From the NCBI RefSeq assembly GCF_000337175.1, contig NZ_AOIJ01000040.1:1-64000 (forward strand): a stretch of DNA of 64,000 nt. Reading direction: 5' to 3'. Both the position numbers and the translations under genes were made by a program. Shown here in pieces: positions 8,888 through 17,017 of this stretch. A model generated the notes under the pieces. That model saw nothing but the letters and a program-made list of their open reading frames with translations, ran no database searches and had not been told where the DNA came from. Within the stretch, counting starts at the first letter, position 1. Each line of letters begins with the position of its first letter. The stretch is from Natrinema gari JCM 14663 (GTDB taxonomy: Archaea > Halobacteriota > Halobacteria > Halobacteriales > Natrialbaceae).

Positions 8888-9072
8888 CGCGAATCCCCAT
8901 CGAGTGGTTCGACTGGGATCGTGTGCGAGACTCGGTCTCGTCTTCGGTTTGCCGCCCCGTCGTCACCGGAAGACGCCGAACACCTCGAGAGCGACACGCC
9001 ACCAAGGACTGGCGTGTCGTATTTTCGGTGGTGTCGACCAGCCGGTGTACTGATATCCCCGAATTCGATCAT
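8884..9072 (-). CDS. Possible 62-residue ORF preceding the permease
   Basis: Open frame beginning ATG at 9072, within a few bases of the transcription start expected from the TATA at about 9100-9106, and ending with an ATGA overlap on the permease start. Archaeal leaderless mRNAs and overlapping stop-start coupling are usual, so it could be translated. The product is polar, Arg/Ser-rich, unrecognised and only moderately GC-biased at third positions. It may be a leader ORF or an untranslated leader that is open by chance. Confidence 0.35.
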   Translation of the reverse strand: MIEFGDISTPAGRHHRKYDTPVLGGVSLSRCSASSGDDGAANRRRDRVSHTIPVEPLDGDSR

Positions 9073-9081
9073 CGTGTTGGT

Positions 9082-9097
9082 TTTAGGCCAACCTAAA
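9082..9097 (-). promoter_or_regulatory. DtxR/Idr-type iron box near permease promoter
   Basis: Perfect TTTAGG-N4-CCTAAA repeat. On the minus strand it lies just downstream of a TTTTATT TATA box (about 9100-9106), as at the binding-protein promoter. It is the third copy of the same 16-base site in the locus. Confidence 0.85.
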
Positions 9098-9115
9098 GAA
9101 TAAAACCGTTCCGGT

Positions 9116-9131
9116 TTTAGGCCAGCCTAAT
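9116..9131 (-). promoter_or_regulatory. DtxR/Idr-type iron box, upstream copy
   Basis: TTTAGG-N4-CCTAAT, one mismatch in the outer base. It lies upstream of the same TATA, so this promoter too is bracketed by two boxes. The 265 bases between here and the trm5 start hold no other feature I can see. Confidence 0.82.
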
Positions 9132-9396
9132 ACGGGTTTTCGCAGCGGGGACTACCGTATCGCGGCCACACTGACGATCCCGGCCGGAAGGGCACAGCCA
9201 CACTGGGACATTCGTCGTCGGGTACGGTGCTCTCGTGGACGATTTCGTCGGTTCGGATCGACTCGGCCGTCCGAACTTGGCCGCCGCCGGCCGCGGGCCG
9301 ATTTGGTCTCGCAGTAATTGATTTCTGCAGAGGGCTGTGCTCTTACAGTGCCGGCGCAAACGTCAGCGTTACGGCGACTCGCCGGTCAGTTCGGGT

Positions 9397-10389
9397 ATGG
9401 ATGTCCCGTGCGTTCGCGTCGCTCCCGAAGCTGGGGAAGCGACGCGTTCGACGCTCGCCGACGCGGATCTGATCGACGACGAATACGAGATCGCCGTCGA
9501 CGACGGCTGGCTCTACGTCCCAGTCGTCGATCCCGACGCTGCCCGGACGACGCTCGCCGACGATGTCGAGATCGTTTCGCGGACGGTATCGGCCCGCGAC
9601 CAGCAGACCATGCCCGCGGACCTCCTCGAGGTCGACCCCTCCTACGAGCGCCTCGGACGGGCTGCTCTCATCGACGAGGACGACGCCGACCGTGCGCGGG
9701 CGATCGCGGATGCGGTCCTCGAGTCGGACCTCCCCGTCGAGACGGTCCTGAACAAGGCCTCGAAGGTCAAAGGTGAGACTCGGGTTCGGGACTGGGAGTT
9801 GCTCGCGGGCGACAACACCGAAGTCGTCCACCGGGAGTACGGCTGTGAGTTCCTGTTGGACCTCGCCGCGGTGTACTTCTCGCCACGGCTCGCGACCGAA
9901 CGACACCGCGTGGCCGAGCAGGTCGCCGCAAGCGAGCACGCCTTCGATCTGTTCGCCGGCGTGGGCCCCTTCGTGATTCCGTTCGCGAAACGCGGCGCGG
10001 AGTGTGTCGGCGTCGATATCAACGCGGACGCGATCGACTACCTCCGCGAGAACGCCCGCCGAAACGGCGTCGAGGACCGGGTGACCGCGATCAACGACGA
10101 CGTCCGTGCCGTCGCCGCCGAGTACGAAGGCTGGGCCGACCGACTCGTGATGAACCTGCCCCACAGCGCCGACGCGTTCCTCGCGTCGGCCGTGACCCTG
10201 GCGGGCGACGACTGTACGCTCCACTATTACGACATTCAACACGAGGACGACCCCTTCGGACCGGGCGAACGCGCGATCCGTGCGGCCGCGGAACCGGCGT
10301 ACGAGGTCAGCGTCGAAACCCGCCACACCGTCCGGTCGTACGCCCCACACGAACTGAACGTCTGTCTCGACGTTCGACTCGAGCGATAA
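9397..10389 (+). CDS. trm5: tRNA (guanine(37)-N1)-methyltransferase Trm5
   Basis: 330 residues. It methylates G37 next to the anticodon with S-adenosylmethionine, preventing frameshifting. The N-terminal D1-like domain is followed by the class I methyltransferase core with DLFAGVGPFVIPFAKRG (SAM-binding motif I), GVDIN (motif II) and the NLPHSA motif typical of archaeal Trm5. Start chosen at MDVPCVRV, since an upstream in-frame start at 9337 adds an unrelated Arg-rich stretch. It is followed by a tRNA gene, which fits only loosely with its function. Confidence 0.92.
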   Translation: MDVPCVRVAPEAGEATRSTLADADLIDDEYEIAVDDGWLYVPVVDPDAARTTLADDVEIVSRTVSARDQQTMPADLLEVDPSYERLGRAALIDEDDADRARAIADAVLESDLPVETVLNKASKVKGETRVRDWELLAGDNTEVVHREYGCEFLLDLAAVYFSPRLATERHRVAEQVAASEHAFDLFAGVGPFVIPFAKRGAECVGVDINADAIDYLRENARRNGVEDRVTAINDDVRAVAAEYEGWADRLVMNLPHSADAFLASAVTLAGDDCTLHYYDIQHEDDPFGPGERAIRAAAEPAYEVSVETRHTVRSYAPHELNVCLDVRLER

Positions 10390-10498
10390 CGGGACGTTCC
10401 GGTCGCGGGCATCCGGACGCGTAACTCCGTCACACGACCGGATCGATTCGCAACCCTTATGCAGGGTATCGTCCCTACGAATAAACGCGAACGAGCGT

Positions 10499-10572
10499 GC
10501 CGGTGTAGCTCAGACTGGCAGAGCGAATCCTTCGTAAGGATTAGGTCGAGGGTTCAAATCCCTCCACCGGCT
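10499..10572 (+). tRNA. tRNA-Thr (anticodon CGU)
   Basis: Complete cloverleaf. Acceptor stem GCCGGTG/CACCGGC; D stem GCTC/GAGC; anticodon stem AATCC/GGATT with loop TTCGTAA, which puts CGT at 10533-10535; T stem GAGGG/CCCTC with TTCAAAT loop; discriminator T at 10572. There is no encoded CCA and no intron. It decodes ACG. Confidence 0.96.
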
Positions 10573-10683
10573 TACCTCCTCCATCTCAAAGTTTCTACCT
10601 GCAGGAATCTCAACTTCCGACGGTTCCGACACTGCTAACGATCTGAACGCGAGTTCGAAGACGCTTTTTGCGGCCCAAACGGG

Positions 10684-10945
10684 GTGTTGCAGCGTGAGTT
10701 CCGCGATCGACGGGTTCGGCCCTTCTGCGGAGCGCTCGGCTGCACGGACGATTCCGCCCTTGTCCACACTGAACGCGGCGAGGTGTACACCTGTGACGGC
10801 TGTGCTAAGGGCCACGAGGTGAATCCGGTATGTCCGCCTCGAGGACGGATATCTCGAGATCACGACCCACGACGAGCGTCCCCCAGAAGGCTCGAGTCCG
10901 AGTTCGGATGGGGTACCAGACGAGATTCCGTCTTGCAGTAACTAG
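10684..10945 (+). pseudogene. Zinc-ribbon-like small protein gene with +1 frameshift
   Basis: The first frame (GTG at 10684) encodes a Cys-containing stretch with FCGALGC and YTCDGC, a likely zinc-ribbon pair. After HEV, near 10819-10822, the sensible continuation is one base further on: IRYVRLEDGYLEITTHDE, then an acidic serine-rich tail to a stop at 10945. Dropping one A in a two-A run (GTGAATC) would join the halves into a protein of about 86 residues. It may be a true pseudogene, or a homopolymer error of the 454-type chemistry suggested by the adapter at position 1. The N-terminus is uncertain. Confidence 0.45.
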
Positions 10946-11033
10946 TCAACTAACCCTCATCTCCCGTGTTGATAACGTTTCAGACAATTCACAATCGAAA
11001 CTACTATACACGGAACATTGACTATATCTGGAC

Positions 11034-11207
11034 ATGTCTTCACCCTTTGACAGTCCAGTCGTTCGATACGGAATGGGCGCGAGTAGTGCTCTTATTCTGG
11101 TCTTTGTTGGGTTTTCGTTCCTTGACGGGTTAGCCCGATGGGTCGTACTTGGCTTTGCAGTTCTGGAGATCGTTGTCGCCCCGCAACTGATGAAATTGGC
11201 AACGTAG
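11034..11207 (+). CDS. Small two-helix membrane protein
   Basis: 57 residues. It begins MSSPFDSPVVRYGMG and has two hydrophobic helices, ALILVFVGFSFLDGLA and WVVLGFAVLEIVVAPQLM. ATG start at 11034, with AT-rich promoter-like sequence before it (CTATATC about 12 bases upstream and ACTATACAC about 34 bases upstream). Length and helix spacing suggest a genuine small membrane protein. Function unknown. Confidence 0.6.
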   Translation: MSSPFDSPVVRYGMGASSALILVFVGFSFLDGLARWVVLGFAVLEIVVAPQLMKLAT

Positions 11208-11280
11208 AATAACGTCTACGCGTTCTGAGGAGTTCTTGTAATCTCACTCAAGAGTACAATTTAGTAATGAGCGACCGCCG

Positions 11281-11424
11281 ATGGCCCGGAGAAAGCTTGA
11301 ACAGTTCGTACACTATTGCAACCGTCAGAGGCAACACCGAACGCTCGGTGGACAGACACCGCTCGAGGCGGTGCAGAACGAAACGGTGCCTGCCGATGGC
11401 CCGTCTCTTCTGGCTGACAATTGA
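11281..11424 (+). pseudogene. Transposase C-terminal remnant (integrase-core type)
   Basis: 47 residues ending at a stop. FVHYCNRQRQHRTLGGQTPLEAVQ matches the end of DDE integrase-core transposases (IS3/IS481-like), where YN..RPH..L...TP is conserved. The catalytic domain and terminal repeats are missing, so this is debris of an insertion sequence. It lies between the small membrane gene and padR, in a gap with little else. Confidence 0.7.
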
Positions 11425-11540
11425 CCGCTAGAGTATAGGCGACATCCCCTGGCTCATCGAGAAAACCCGGAAGGACGGTCAGTCAACGGAGCAGACGGGT
11501 GAGACACGCTCAGTATTCGAGTCCCGGAGGGCTTGGTCGA

Positions 11541-11834
11541 TCACTCCGAATCCGAAAACAACTCGCCGACGTACTGGTCTTCCCACTCCCGACGGGCCTC
11601 GAGTTCGCGCCGACCCCGAGCGGTGATCGTGTAGTAGTTCGTCCGCTGGTCGAGTTCGCCTTTCTCGACGAGGCCCTTGTCGACGATTTCGTCGAGATTC
11701 GGGTAGAGTCGTCCGTGGTGGATCTCCTTTTCGTAGTAATCCTCGAGTTCTTCCTTGATCGCGAGTCCGTGTGGATCATCCTGTCCCGCGATCGTGTACA
11801 ACAGGTCGCGCTGAAAGCCGGTGAGATCGTACAT
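11541..11834 (-). CDS. PadR family transcriptional regulator
   Basis: 97 residues. Winged helix-turn-helix of the PadR type: LTGFQRDLLYTIAG, HGLAIKEELEDYYEKEIHHGRLYPNLDEIVDKGLVEKG, then YYTITARGRRELEARREW. It lacks the long C-terminal dimerisation domain of bacterial PadR, as is common in haloarchaea. It stands alone with no obvious target gene next to it; autoregulation is likely by analogy. Confidence 0.9.
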   Translation of the reverse strand: MYDLTGFQRDLLYTIAGQDDPHGLAIKEELEDYYEKEIHHGRLYPNLDEIVDKGLVEKGELDQRTNYYTITARGRRELEARREWEDQYVGELFSDSE

Positions 11835-12190
11835 ATCGGACTTTCTGGTTACCGGCAGATAAGCATTCCGAGACCAGACGACAGAAAGAATATAGCGGAT
11901 GGAACTCGCGTTCGGTCACGTATCGATGGGCGAAGAGCCGTCGAGACGGGGCCTCAAGCGGGGCTGTAAGCGCCATCCGTCACGAAGCAGCGTCCGCCCC
12001 GCTACCCGAACTGGTAGCGCGGACTGTCCGACGGAGTGATGGCGGTTCTGACGGCGTCGTGACTGTGTTACGGCTCGTGGGCTGCAGTACGGCTCACCGA
12101 CCACACCCCGCTGTGATCGACCGATCGGTCAAGTACGTAACAGAGGCGTAATACCAGTCACAACAGCGAGTCCGAAGGGGCGAGAGACGG
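11835..12190. other. Intergenic region, no feature seen
   Basis: About 355 bases between padR and trxB. I see no RNA gene, repeat or convincing small ORF. The padR promoter presumably lies at its left end. Confidence 0.5.
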
Positions 12191-13228
12191 TTACGGCGAG
12201 CCCTCGACTGTGGCCGCGTCCGTGTGGGCGAGCGTTTCGAGATATGCCTCGGCATCCAACGCCGCCATACTCCCGGTGCCGGCGGCGGTAATCGCCTGCC
12301 GATACCGGGGGTCGGCTCCGTCTCCGGCGACGAAGACGCCCGCGACCTGCGTTTCGGTCGTCGCCCGGCCGGCGGCGTCCGATCGAGGCCGGAGATAGCC
12401 GCGCTCGTCCCGTTCCACGTCGGTTCCCGCGAGGAACTCGGTGTTCGGCGTGTGACCGATCGCATAGAACACGCCGCCGACGTCAACGGTTTCCCGCGCG
12501 AGATCGTCGTCGGCGTCGGCCTTGTCGCTGGGATGGCCGTCGGGGTGTGAAACGAGGGTCGCGCCGGTAACGCCCGCCTCCCGTGAGCCGTGAAGGGCCT
12601 CGAGCTCCGTGTTCCAGCGGAATTCGATGGCGTCGTGGTCGCGGGCGCGATCGGCCATGATCGCGGACGCGCGCAACTCCTCGCGGCGGTGAACGATCGT
12701 GACGCTGTCAGCGAACTTCGCGAGGAAGAGCGCCTCTTCCATCGCGCTGTCGCCGCCGCCGATGACGAGAACGTCGTCGCCGCGGTGGAACGCGCCGTCA
12801 CAGGTCGCACACGTCGAGAGGCCGTAGCCCATCAGTTCGTCCTCGCCGTCGGCGCCGACCCAGCGAGCGCTCGCGCCGCTCGCAACGATCAGCGTCCGCG
12901 TTCGCAGGGTCGTCCCGTCGGAGAGTTCGAGTTCGAACGGGCGCTCCGCGAGCGTCGCGTTCTCGACCGTCCCGTGCGTGAATTCGGCCCCGAAACGCTC
13001 GGCCTGCTCCTTCCCGTTTCCGATTAGCTCCATCCCACCGATACCCTCGGGGAAGCCCAGGTAGTTCTCGATGTCGGTCGTCAGCGTCAGCTGGCCGCCC
13101 GGTTCGGGTCCCTCGAGCACCAGCGGCTCGAGGTCGGCTCGTGCGGCGTAGACGGCCGCCGAGAGGCCGGCGACGCCGGAGCCGACGATCACGACATCGT
13201 GCACAGTCGCGTCGGGTGGCCCACTCAT
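12191..13228 (-). CDS. trxB: Thioredoxin reductase
   Basis: 345 residues. FAD-binding VIVGSGVAGLSAA at 13-25; redox-active CATC at 140-143; second nucleotide-binding motif VIGGGDSAMEEA; C-terminal GVFVAGDGADPRYRQAITAAGTGSMAA as in all TrxB. It reduces thioredoxin. Its start overlaps the stop of the thioredoxin gene by four bases, so the two form a translationally coupled operon with the thioredoxin first. Confidence 0.95.
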   Translation of the reverse strand: MSGPPDATVHDVVIVGSGVAGLSAAVYAARADLEPLVLEGPEPGGQLTLTTDIENYLGFPEGIGGMELIGNGKEQAERFGAEFTHGTVENATLAERPFELELSDGTTLRTRTLIVASGASARWVGADGEDELMGYGLSTCATCDGAFHRGDDVLVIGGGDSAMEEALFLAKFADSVTIVHRREELRASAIMADRARDHDAIEFRWNTELEALHGSREAGVTGATLVSHPDGHPSDKADADDDLARETVDVGGVFYAIGHTPNTEFLAGTDVERDERGYLRPRSDAAGRATTETQVAGVFVAGDGADPRYRQAITAAGTGSMAALDAEAYLETLAHTDAATVEGSP

Positions 13229-13584
13229 TCAGTGTATCCCTCGATCAGGGTGCGGAGTCGGTCCGCCGGCAGCACGCCGGTGTGTTGTTCGACCTGCTCG
13301 CCGTCCGCAAAGAGGGCGAGCGTCGGGACGCCGCGAACGCCGAAGGCTCCCGCGAGCTGCTGGTGGTCGTCGACGTCGACTTTCGCGATCACGGCAGCCG
13401 TCTCGCCCGCCAGTCCCTCGAGAACCGGCTCGAGCATCTGACAGGGCCCACACCAGTCGGCGTAAAAGTCCACGAGGACGACATCGTGCGCTGCCGTGAC
13501 GTCCTCGAGATGGGTCTCGCCCTCGATGGAGACCGGTTCGTCGATCGACTGTCCGGGAGTACCGCTGTCTGCATCAGTTGCCAT
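13225..13584 (-). CDS. trxA: Thioredoxin
   Basis: 119 residues. Active site W44-C-G-P-C48 inside VDFYADWCGPCQML, with the later cis-Pro loop GVRGVPTLALF. A 25-residue acidic extension precedes the fold. Start at MATDADSG because the longer frame adds unrelated sequence; the ATG lies about 26 bases after a TTTAAA TATA box (13610-13615), so the mRNA is likely leaderless. A GTATTG-CA-CAATAC palindrome sits 10 bases upstream of the TATA, shared with the sulfur genes at 46-56 kb. Confidence 0.93.
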   Translation of the reverse strand: MATDADSGTPGQSIDEPVSIEGETHLEDVTAAHDVVLVDFYADWCGPCQMLEPVLEGLAGETAAVIAKVDVDDHQQLAGAFGVRGVPTLALFADGEQVEQHTGVLPADRLRTLIEGYTE

Positions 13585-13625
13585 CACGTCATCGTAGGAG
13601 CCAACGCCGTTTAAATGTTTTGTGC

Positions 13626-13639
13626 GTATTGCACAATAC
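13626..13639 (-). promoter_or_regulatory. Palindrome GTATTG-CA-CAATAC upstream of trxA-trxB
   Basis: Perfect six-base arms. It lies 10 bases upstream of the trxA TATA box, an activator-like position next to the BRE. The same palindrome at the same spacing is found before the HTH regulator gene (46917) and the tusA operon (56233). Confidence 0.7.
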
Positions 13640-14114
13640 CACCACGAAGAGATAATCGAGTTCTCGACGAATAGCGGCCGGGATACGAGAGATGACCGTT
13701 CCATGCCGTTGACTCGAGTCACGTTCCCCGCGGCGATCAGAGCACGACTCACACAGTCGGGTGTGTGCTGTTCGCCAACTACTGGTTGCAAGATCCGGTC
13801 GACGCTCTCGAGGCGCGGACAGCACGGCAGAATACCCCGCCCGTGCTCCGACGTGATCGTCGGACGCGAGTCCCCGTCACCGGGAGTGCGGACACGGCAA
13901 TGGGTTCGATCGCCACCGGAGCGCGTCTCCGCGTCCGGGGATCGCGGCGAGTCAGCGCGGGAAGGCGGCATTCGGACGGCGCGACGAGAAATCATGAGGA
14001 TCGTCTTTCCTGCGGAGATGCGACGGTCTCGCCCCGACCCGATCGAACGGCCACTCGGTACGAACTTGCCGGTGTCGCCCCAACTATCTCCGTCGTTCGG
14101 AGTGACCTGACGGT
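13640..14114. other. Intergenic region, no gene seen
   Basis: About 475 bases of GC-rich sequence between the trxA promoter and the DUF302 gene. Several frames stay open but have no family resemblance and run against the codon habit. I see no RNA gene. Confidence 0.45.
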
Positions 14115-14498
14115 ATGTCGTATACGCTCCAGACGCGTGTCCACGGCGAGTTCGATGATGTCGTTTCGACGACGATCGACGCCCTCGAGGACGAGGGGTT
14201 CGGCGTTCTCTGTGACATCGACGTGCAGGAGACGCTACAGCAGAAACTCGACGAGAACTTCCGACAGTATCGGATCCTGGGCGCGTGCAATCCGGGGTTG
14301 GCCCACCAGGGACTCGAGGCCGACCTCGACCTCGGGACCTTACTCCCCTGCAACGTCGTCGTCTACGACGATGCCGACGATATCGTCGTCAGTGCGGTCG
14401 ACCCGCAGCGGCTACTCGGTGTCGCTGACGACGACGCGCTCGACCCGATCGGTGCGGCTGCGTTCGAGCGCTTCGAGCGCGTTCTCGAGTCCCTGTAG
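14115..14498 (+). CDS. DUF302 domain protein
   Basis: 127 residues, a single DUF302 domain. The hallmark ILGACNPGLAHQGLEADLDLGTLLPCNVVVYD is present. The N-terminal half is the typical VTTIDALEDEGFGVLCDIDVQETLQQKL segment. The family is small, cytoplasmic and functionally undefined; it is often next to thiol or redox genes. A second DUF302 protein is at 37291. The nearest neighbour with a known role is trxAB, which is divergent from it. Confidence 0.88.
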   Translation: MSYTLQTRVHGEFDDVVSTTIDALEDEGFGVLCDIDVQETLQQKLDENFRQYRILGACNPGLAHQGLEADLDLGTLLPCNVVVYDDADDIVVSAVDPQRLLGVADDDALDPIGAAAFERFERVLESL

Positions 14499-14564
14499 CA
14501 TCGCGGCCCGACCAGCGCACAGCAGACCGACCGCCGCTCGTGTCCGTTCCGCCCCCGGTCGCCA

Positions 14565-14990
14565 CTACCGGACCACGAGGACGGAAACCGGTGAGCGGCG
14601 AACGACGGTTTCCGCGACGCTCCCGAGCAGAACGCGGGAGATACCCTCCTTTCCGTGGCTTCCGATGACGATCAGGTCGACTGATTCTTCCGCTGCCTGT
14701 GCGACGATGCGGTCATCCGGTTCACCCGTGACGACGTTCGTTTCGAGGCTGCGATCGTACTCGGTTGCGAGCTCCGTCGCTGTCTCGAGGATATCGGCCG
14801 CGTACTCCTCCACCTTCTCGGAAACGGGTAGCTGCAGTTCCGGACCGACGAGTTGTGCCCAGCGACCGTCCGGCATCTCGATGACGTATAGCGCGATGAC
14901 GGTCGCGTCCGGGAATTCGTCGAAGGTCAACTCGAGGGCGTCCCTCGCCTGCGGTGTCCCATCGTACGGAACGAGAATTCGGTCGGCCAT
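14565..14990 (-). CDS. Universal stress protein (UspA)
   Basis: 141 residues, one domain. ILVPYDGTPQARDALE at the N-terminus and the ATP-binding loop GSHGKEGISRVLLGSVAETVVRRSPVSVLVV at the end (G-x2-G-x9-G-S). UspA proteins bind ATP and support stress survival; no specific target is known. It is one of ten usp genes in the window. It most resembles the copy at 23153 (same PDGxW segment in the middle). Confidence 0.92.
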   Translation of the reverse strand: MADRILVPYDGTPQARDALELTFDEFPDATVIALYVIEMPDGRWAQLVGPELQLPVSEKVEEYAADILETATELATEYDRSLETNVVTGEPDDRIVAQAAEESVDLIVIGSHGKEGISRVLLGSVAETVVRRSPVSVLVVR

Positions 14991-15120
14991 GACGAATGGA
15001 TTCGACCACGCAGCATAAAATTGTCATCCTGATTTGACGGACGAAAAACCGAGTCCGATATCACGGAGTCGCCTGCCGACGCTGTTCGGGCAGTGGTCCC
15101 GTGTCCTCCTTTCGTCGGAG

Positions 15121-16269
15121 TCAAGCCGCGCAGTTGTTCGGGCCGAGTTCGAGGTCCGTCGCTTCGGACTCGTCTTCGGGCGGCTCCGTTCCCGTGTTGA
15201 TTTCGATCACGCGCTCGTAGTTCGGCGGTTTGTCGGGGGCGTTCTCGACTACCCGCGCGACGAACTCGTCTTCGTCCAGTCCGAGCAGATCGAGGTCGTC
15301 GCGGAGGTCGCCCAGCCGAGCGCCGATCGGATCACCCGGCGAGCCGACCTCGTATCGGTTGTCCGCCGTGACCGACACGTGTCCCGGGAGGATTCGTGTC
15401 TCGTCCGGTACTTCGAGGATCGTCTCGTGGATCGAGTCGTAGAGCAGTTCGGCGCCATTCGTCGCCTCGTCATCGCCGAATTGAAGCTCCGTTCGGCCGA
15501 CGGACTCGACGAACAGCGTGTCGCCGGTCAGCAGCGCCTCGCCGTTGACGCGGTAGTTGACCATCTCGGTCGTATGGCCCGGCGTGTGCAGCGTTTCGAT
15601 CTCGATCGCGCCGATTTCGAGCGTCTCGCCGTCGGACAGCGGTTCGTAGTCGTACTCGACGCCCCTGTCGCTCGCCGTGGCGCCGAGATGGTAGGCGATG
15701 TCCAGCTCCGCCGCGAGTTTCGGGCCACCCGAGATGTGGTCGGCATGGACGTGCGTGTCGAGCACGCGCTCGATCGAGAGACCGGCCTCCTCGGCGACGA
15801 TCTTGAACTGATCCGTTTGTCTGGTCGGATCGACGACGACTGCCGATCCGCCATGTTTCGATCCGACGACGTAGCCGAGACACCCCTTCGCCCGTCGCTG
15901 CAGTTGACGGACGATGAGGTCGTCGGGTTCGGTCTCGAGGGGTACGACCTCGTAGATCTTGCTCCAGTCTTCCATGCCGCCTTTCACGACGGACACGTCG
16001 TCGTAGCCGTGTTGCTCGAGTTCGAAGCTAAACGGCGTCGAGGTAAGCCCCTTGCCACAGATCGCGACGATCGGATCGCCGTCCCCGGCCGCCGCGATGC
16101 GCTCAAGGTCCGCGTCCGCGAGCTCGTCCCCCGGACGGAACGGGACGTTCTCGGCACCGTGGATCCGCCAGCCCTCGTAACTGTCCTCCGGGCGCGTATC
16201 GATGAGCGTGAACGGCTCGTTCGAATCGATCAGCTCGGCGAGCCGATCGGGATTAATCTGGTTCACCAT
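15121..16269 (-). CDS. Rhodanese / ETHE1-like MBL-fold fusion protein
   Basis: 382 residues. The N-terminal rhodanese domain (1-110) has active Cys 71 in CGKGLTST. The MBL domain (about 120-320) has H173-x-H175-x-D177-H178, ISGGPK and later TPGHT and LPGH ligand motifs, as in ETHE1-type persulfide dioxygenases. The tail ends ELGPNNCAA. It likely oxidises glutathione-like persulfides to sulfite and transfers sulfane sulfur; haloarchaea would use another thiol. A paralogue with the same tail is at 54877. No regulon palindrome is evident here. Confidence 0.88.
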   Translation of the reverse strand: MVNQINPDRLAELIDSNEPFTLIDTRPEDSYEGWRIHGAENVPFRPGDELADADLERIAAAGDGDPIVAICGKGLTSTPFSFELEQHGYDDVSVVKGGMEDWSKIYEVVPLETEPDDLIVRQLQRRAKGCLGYVVGSKHGGSAVVVDPTRQTDQFKIVAEEAGLSIERVLDTHVHADHISGGPKLAAELDIAYHLGATASDRGVEYDYEPLSDGETLEIGAIEIETLHTPGHTTEMVNYRVNGEALLTGDTLFVESVGRTELQFGDDEATNGAELLYDSIHETILEVPDETRILPGHVSVTADNRYEVGSPGDPIGARLGDLRDDLDLLGLDEDEFVARVVENAPDKPPNYERVIEINTGTEPPEDESEATDLELGPNNCAA

Positions 16270-16583
16270 TGGAATCGCCTTACAAGACTAGCTGGGACGA
16301 GGGCACCGATAGTTCTCCCGCCTGCACGAGCACCCCCAGCCACCGGCATCGGTTGCGATCGGCCTCGGAAAGACTGTTCGGTGGATGTATCGTGTGTTGC
16401 AGGACGCTCCGACGGCGGATCGAACGGAAGAAATCCGCCCGTCGATGGGTGCGGGACGTACTGGTTCACATCCCTTCGAAACCCCCGAGGCGAGTACCCG
16501 TTGCGACCGCTCGCAATATGTCTTCACATAGTAAAGAGACGCTATATACTCGGCCACCCTCTCTAGAGCTGGTGAACCGAATC
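16270..16583. other. Intergenic region with promoter of the DUF2892 gene
   Basis: About 310 bases between divergent genes. A clear TATA (GCTATATAC at 16541-16549) lies 36 bases before the DUF2892 start, with an isolated CAATAT half-site at about 16514. Nothing else is recognisable. Confidence 0.5.
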
Positions 16584-16874
16584 ATGCAAACGAACGTCGG
16601 CGGATTTGACCGCGGCGCACGGCTCGTCGTCGGCCCCCTCCTCGTCATCATCGGAATCGCGGCTCTCGGCGGAGTGGTCTCCCTGACGGCAGGGACGCTC
16701 GGACTCGCTCTCGCAACGATCGCGCTCGTCGCTGGCGCGGTGCTGACTACCACTGCAGTCACCCGGAAATGCCCCATGAACGCCCGCTTCGGTATCGACA
16801 CGTCTCGAGACGGAGCCGAGTCCAGTGCTGAGCCCGAACGGGACGAAAACCGCAGGGCCGGGCGACTGAGCTGA
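16584..16874 (+). CDS. DUF2892 membrane protein
   Basis: 96 residues. N-terminal MQTNVGGFDRGARLVVG, two closely spaced hydrophobic helices (about 15-33 and 36-58), then the CPMNARFGIDT motif that ends DUF2892/YgaP-like domains. The domain often accompanies rhodaneses, and the divergent neighbour is a rhodanese-MBL protein. The conserved Cys may accept sulfur. The acidic tail of about 25 residues is haloarchaeal. Start chosen at the internal Met close to the TATA. Confidence 0.82.
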   Translation: MQTNVGGFDRGARLVVGPLLVIIGIAALGGVVSLTAGTLGLALATIALVAGAVLTTTAVTRKCPMNARFGIDTSRDGAESSAEPERDENRRAGRLS

Positions 16875-17017
16875 GATCGAACACACGATTTTTGCAACGG
16901 GCTCCGAGCAGTGTCGCGACTATCGCGAACGGACGATCGGGCAGCATCGGTCTACCTGCTTGAACGTACGGTTCGCCGTAACAGGGTACTTTTTATGCCG
17001 CTACCGTCCGCGACAGT

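Noticed and set aside
10510-10863. 117-residue minus-strand frame across the tRNA gene
   Set aside because: Its end (RWRDLNPRPNPYEGFALPV) is the known false translation of the antisense strand of a tRNA. The rest opposes the zinc-ribbon frames.
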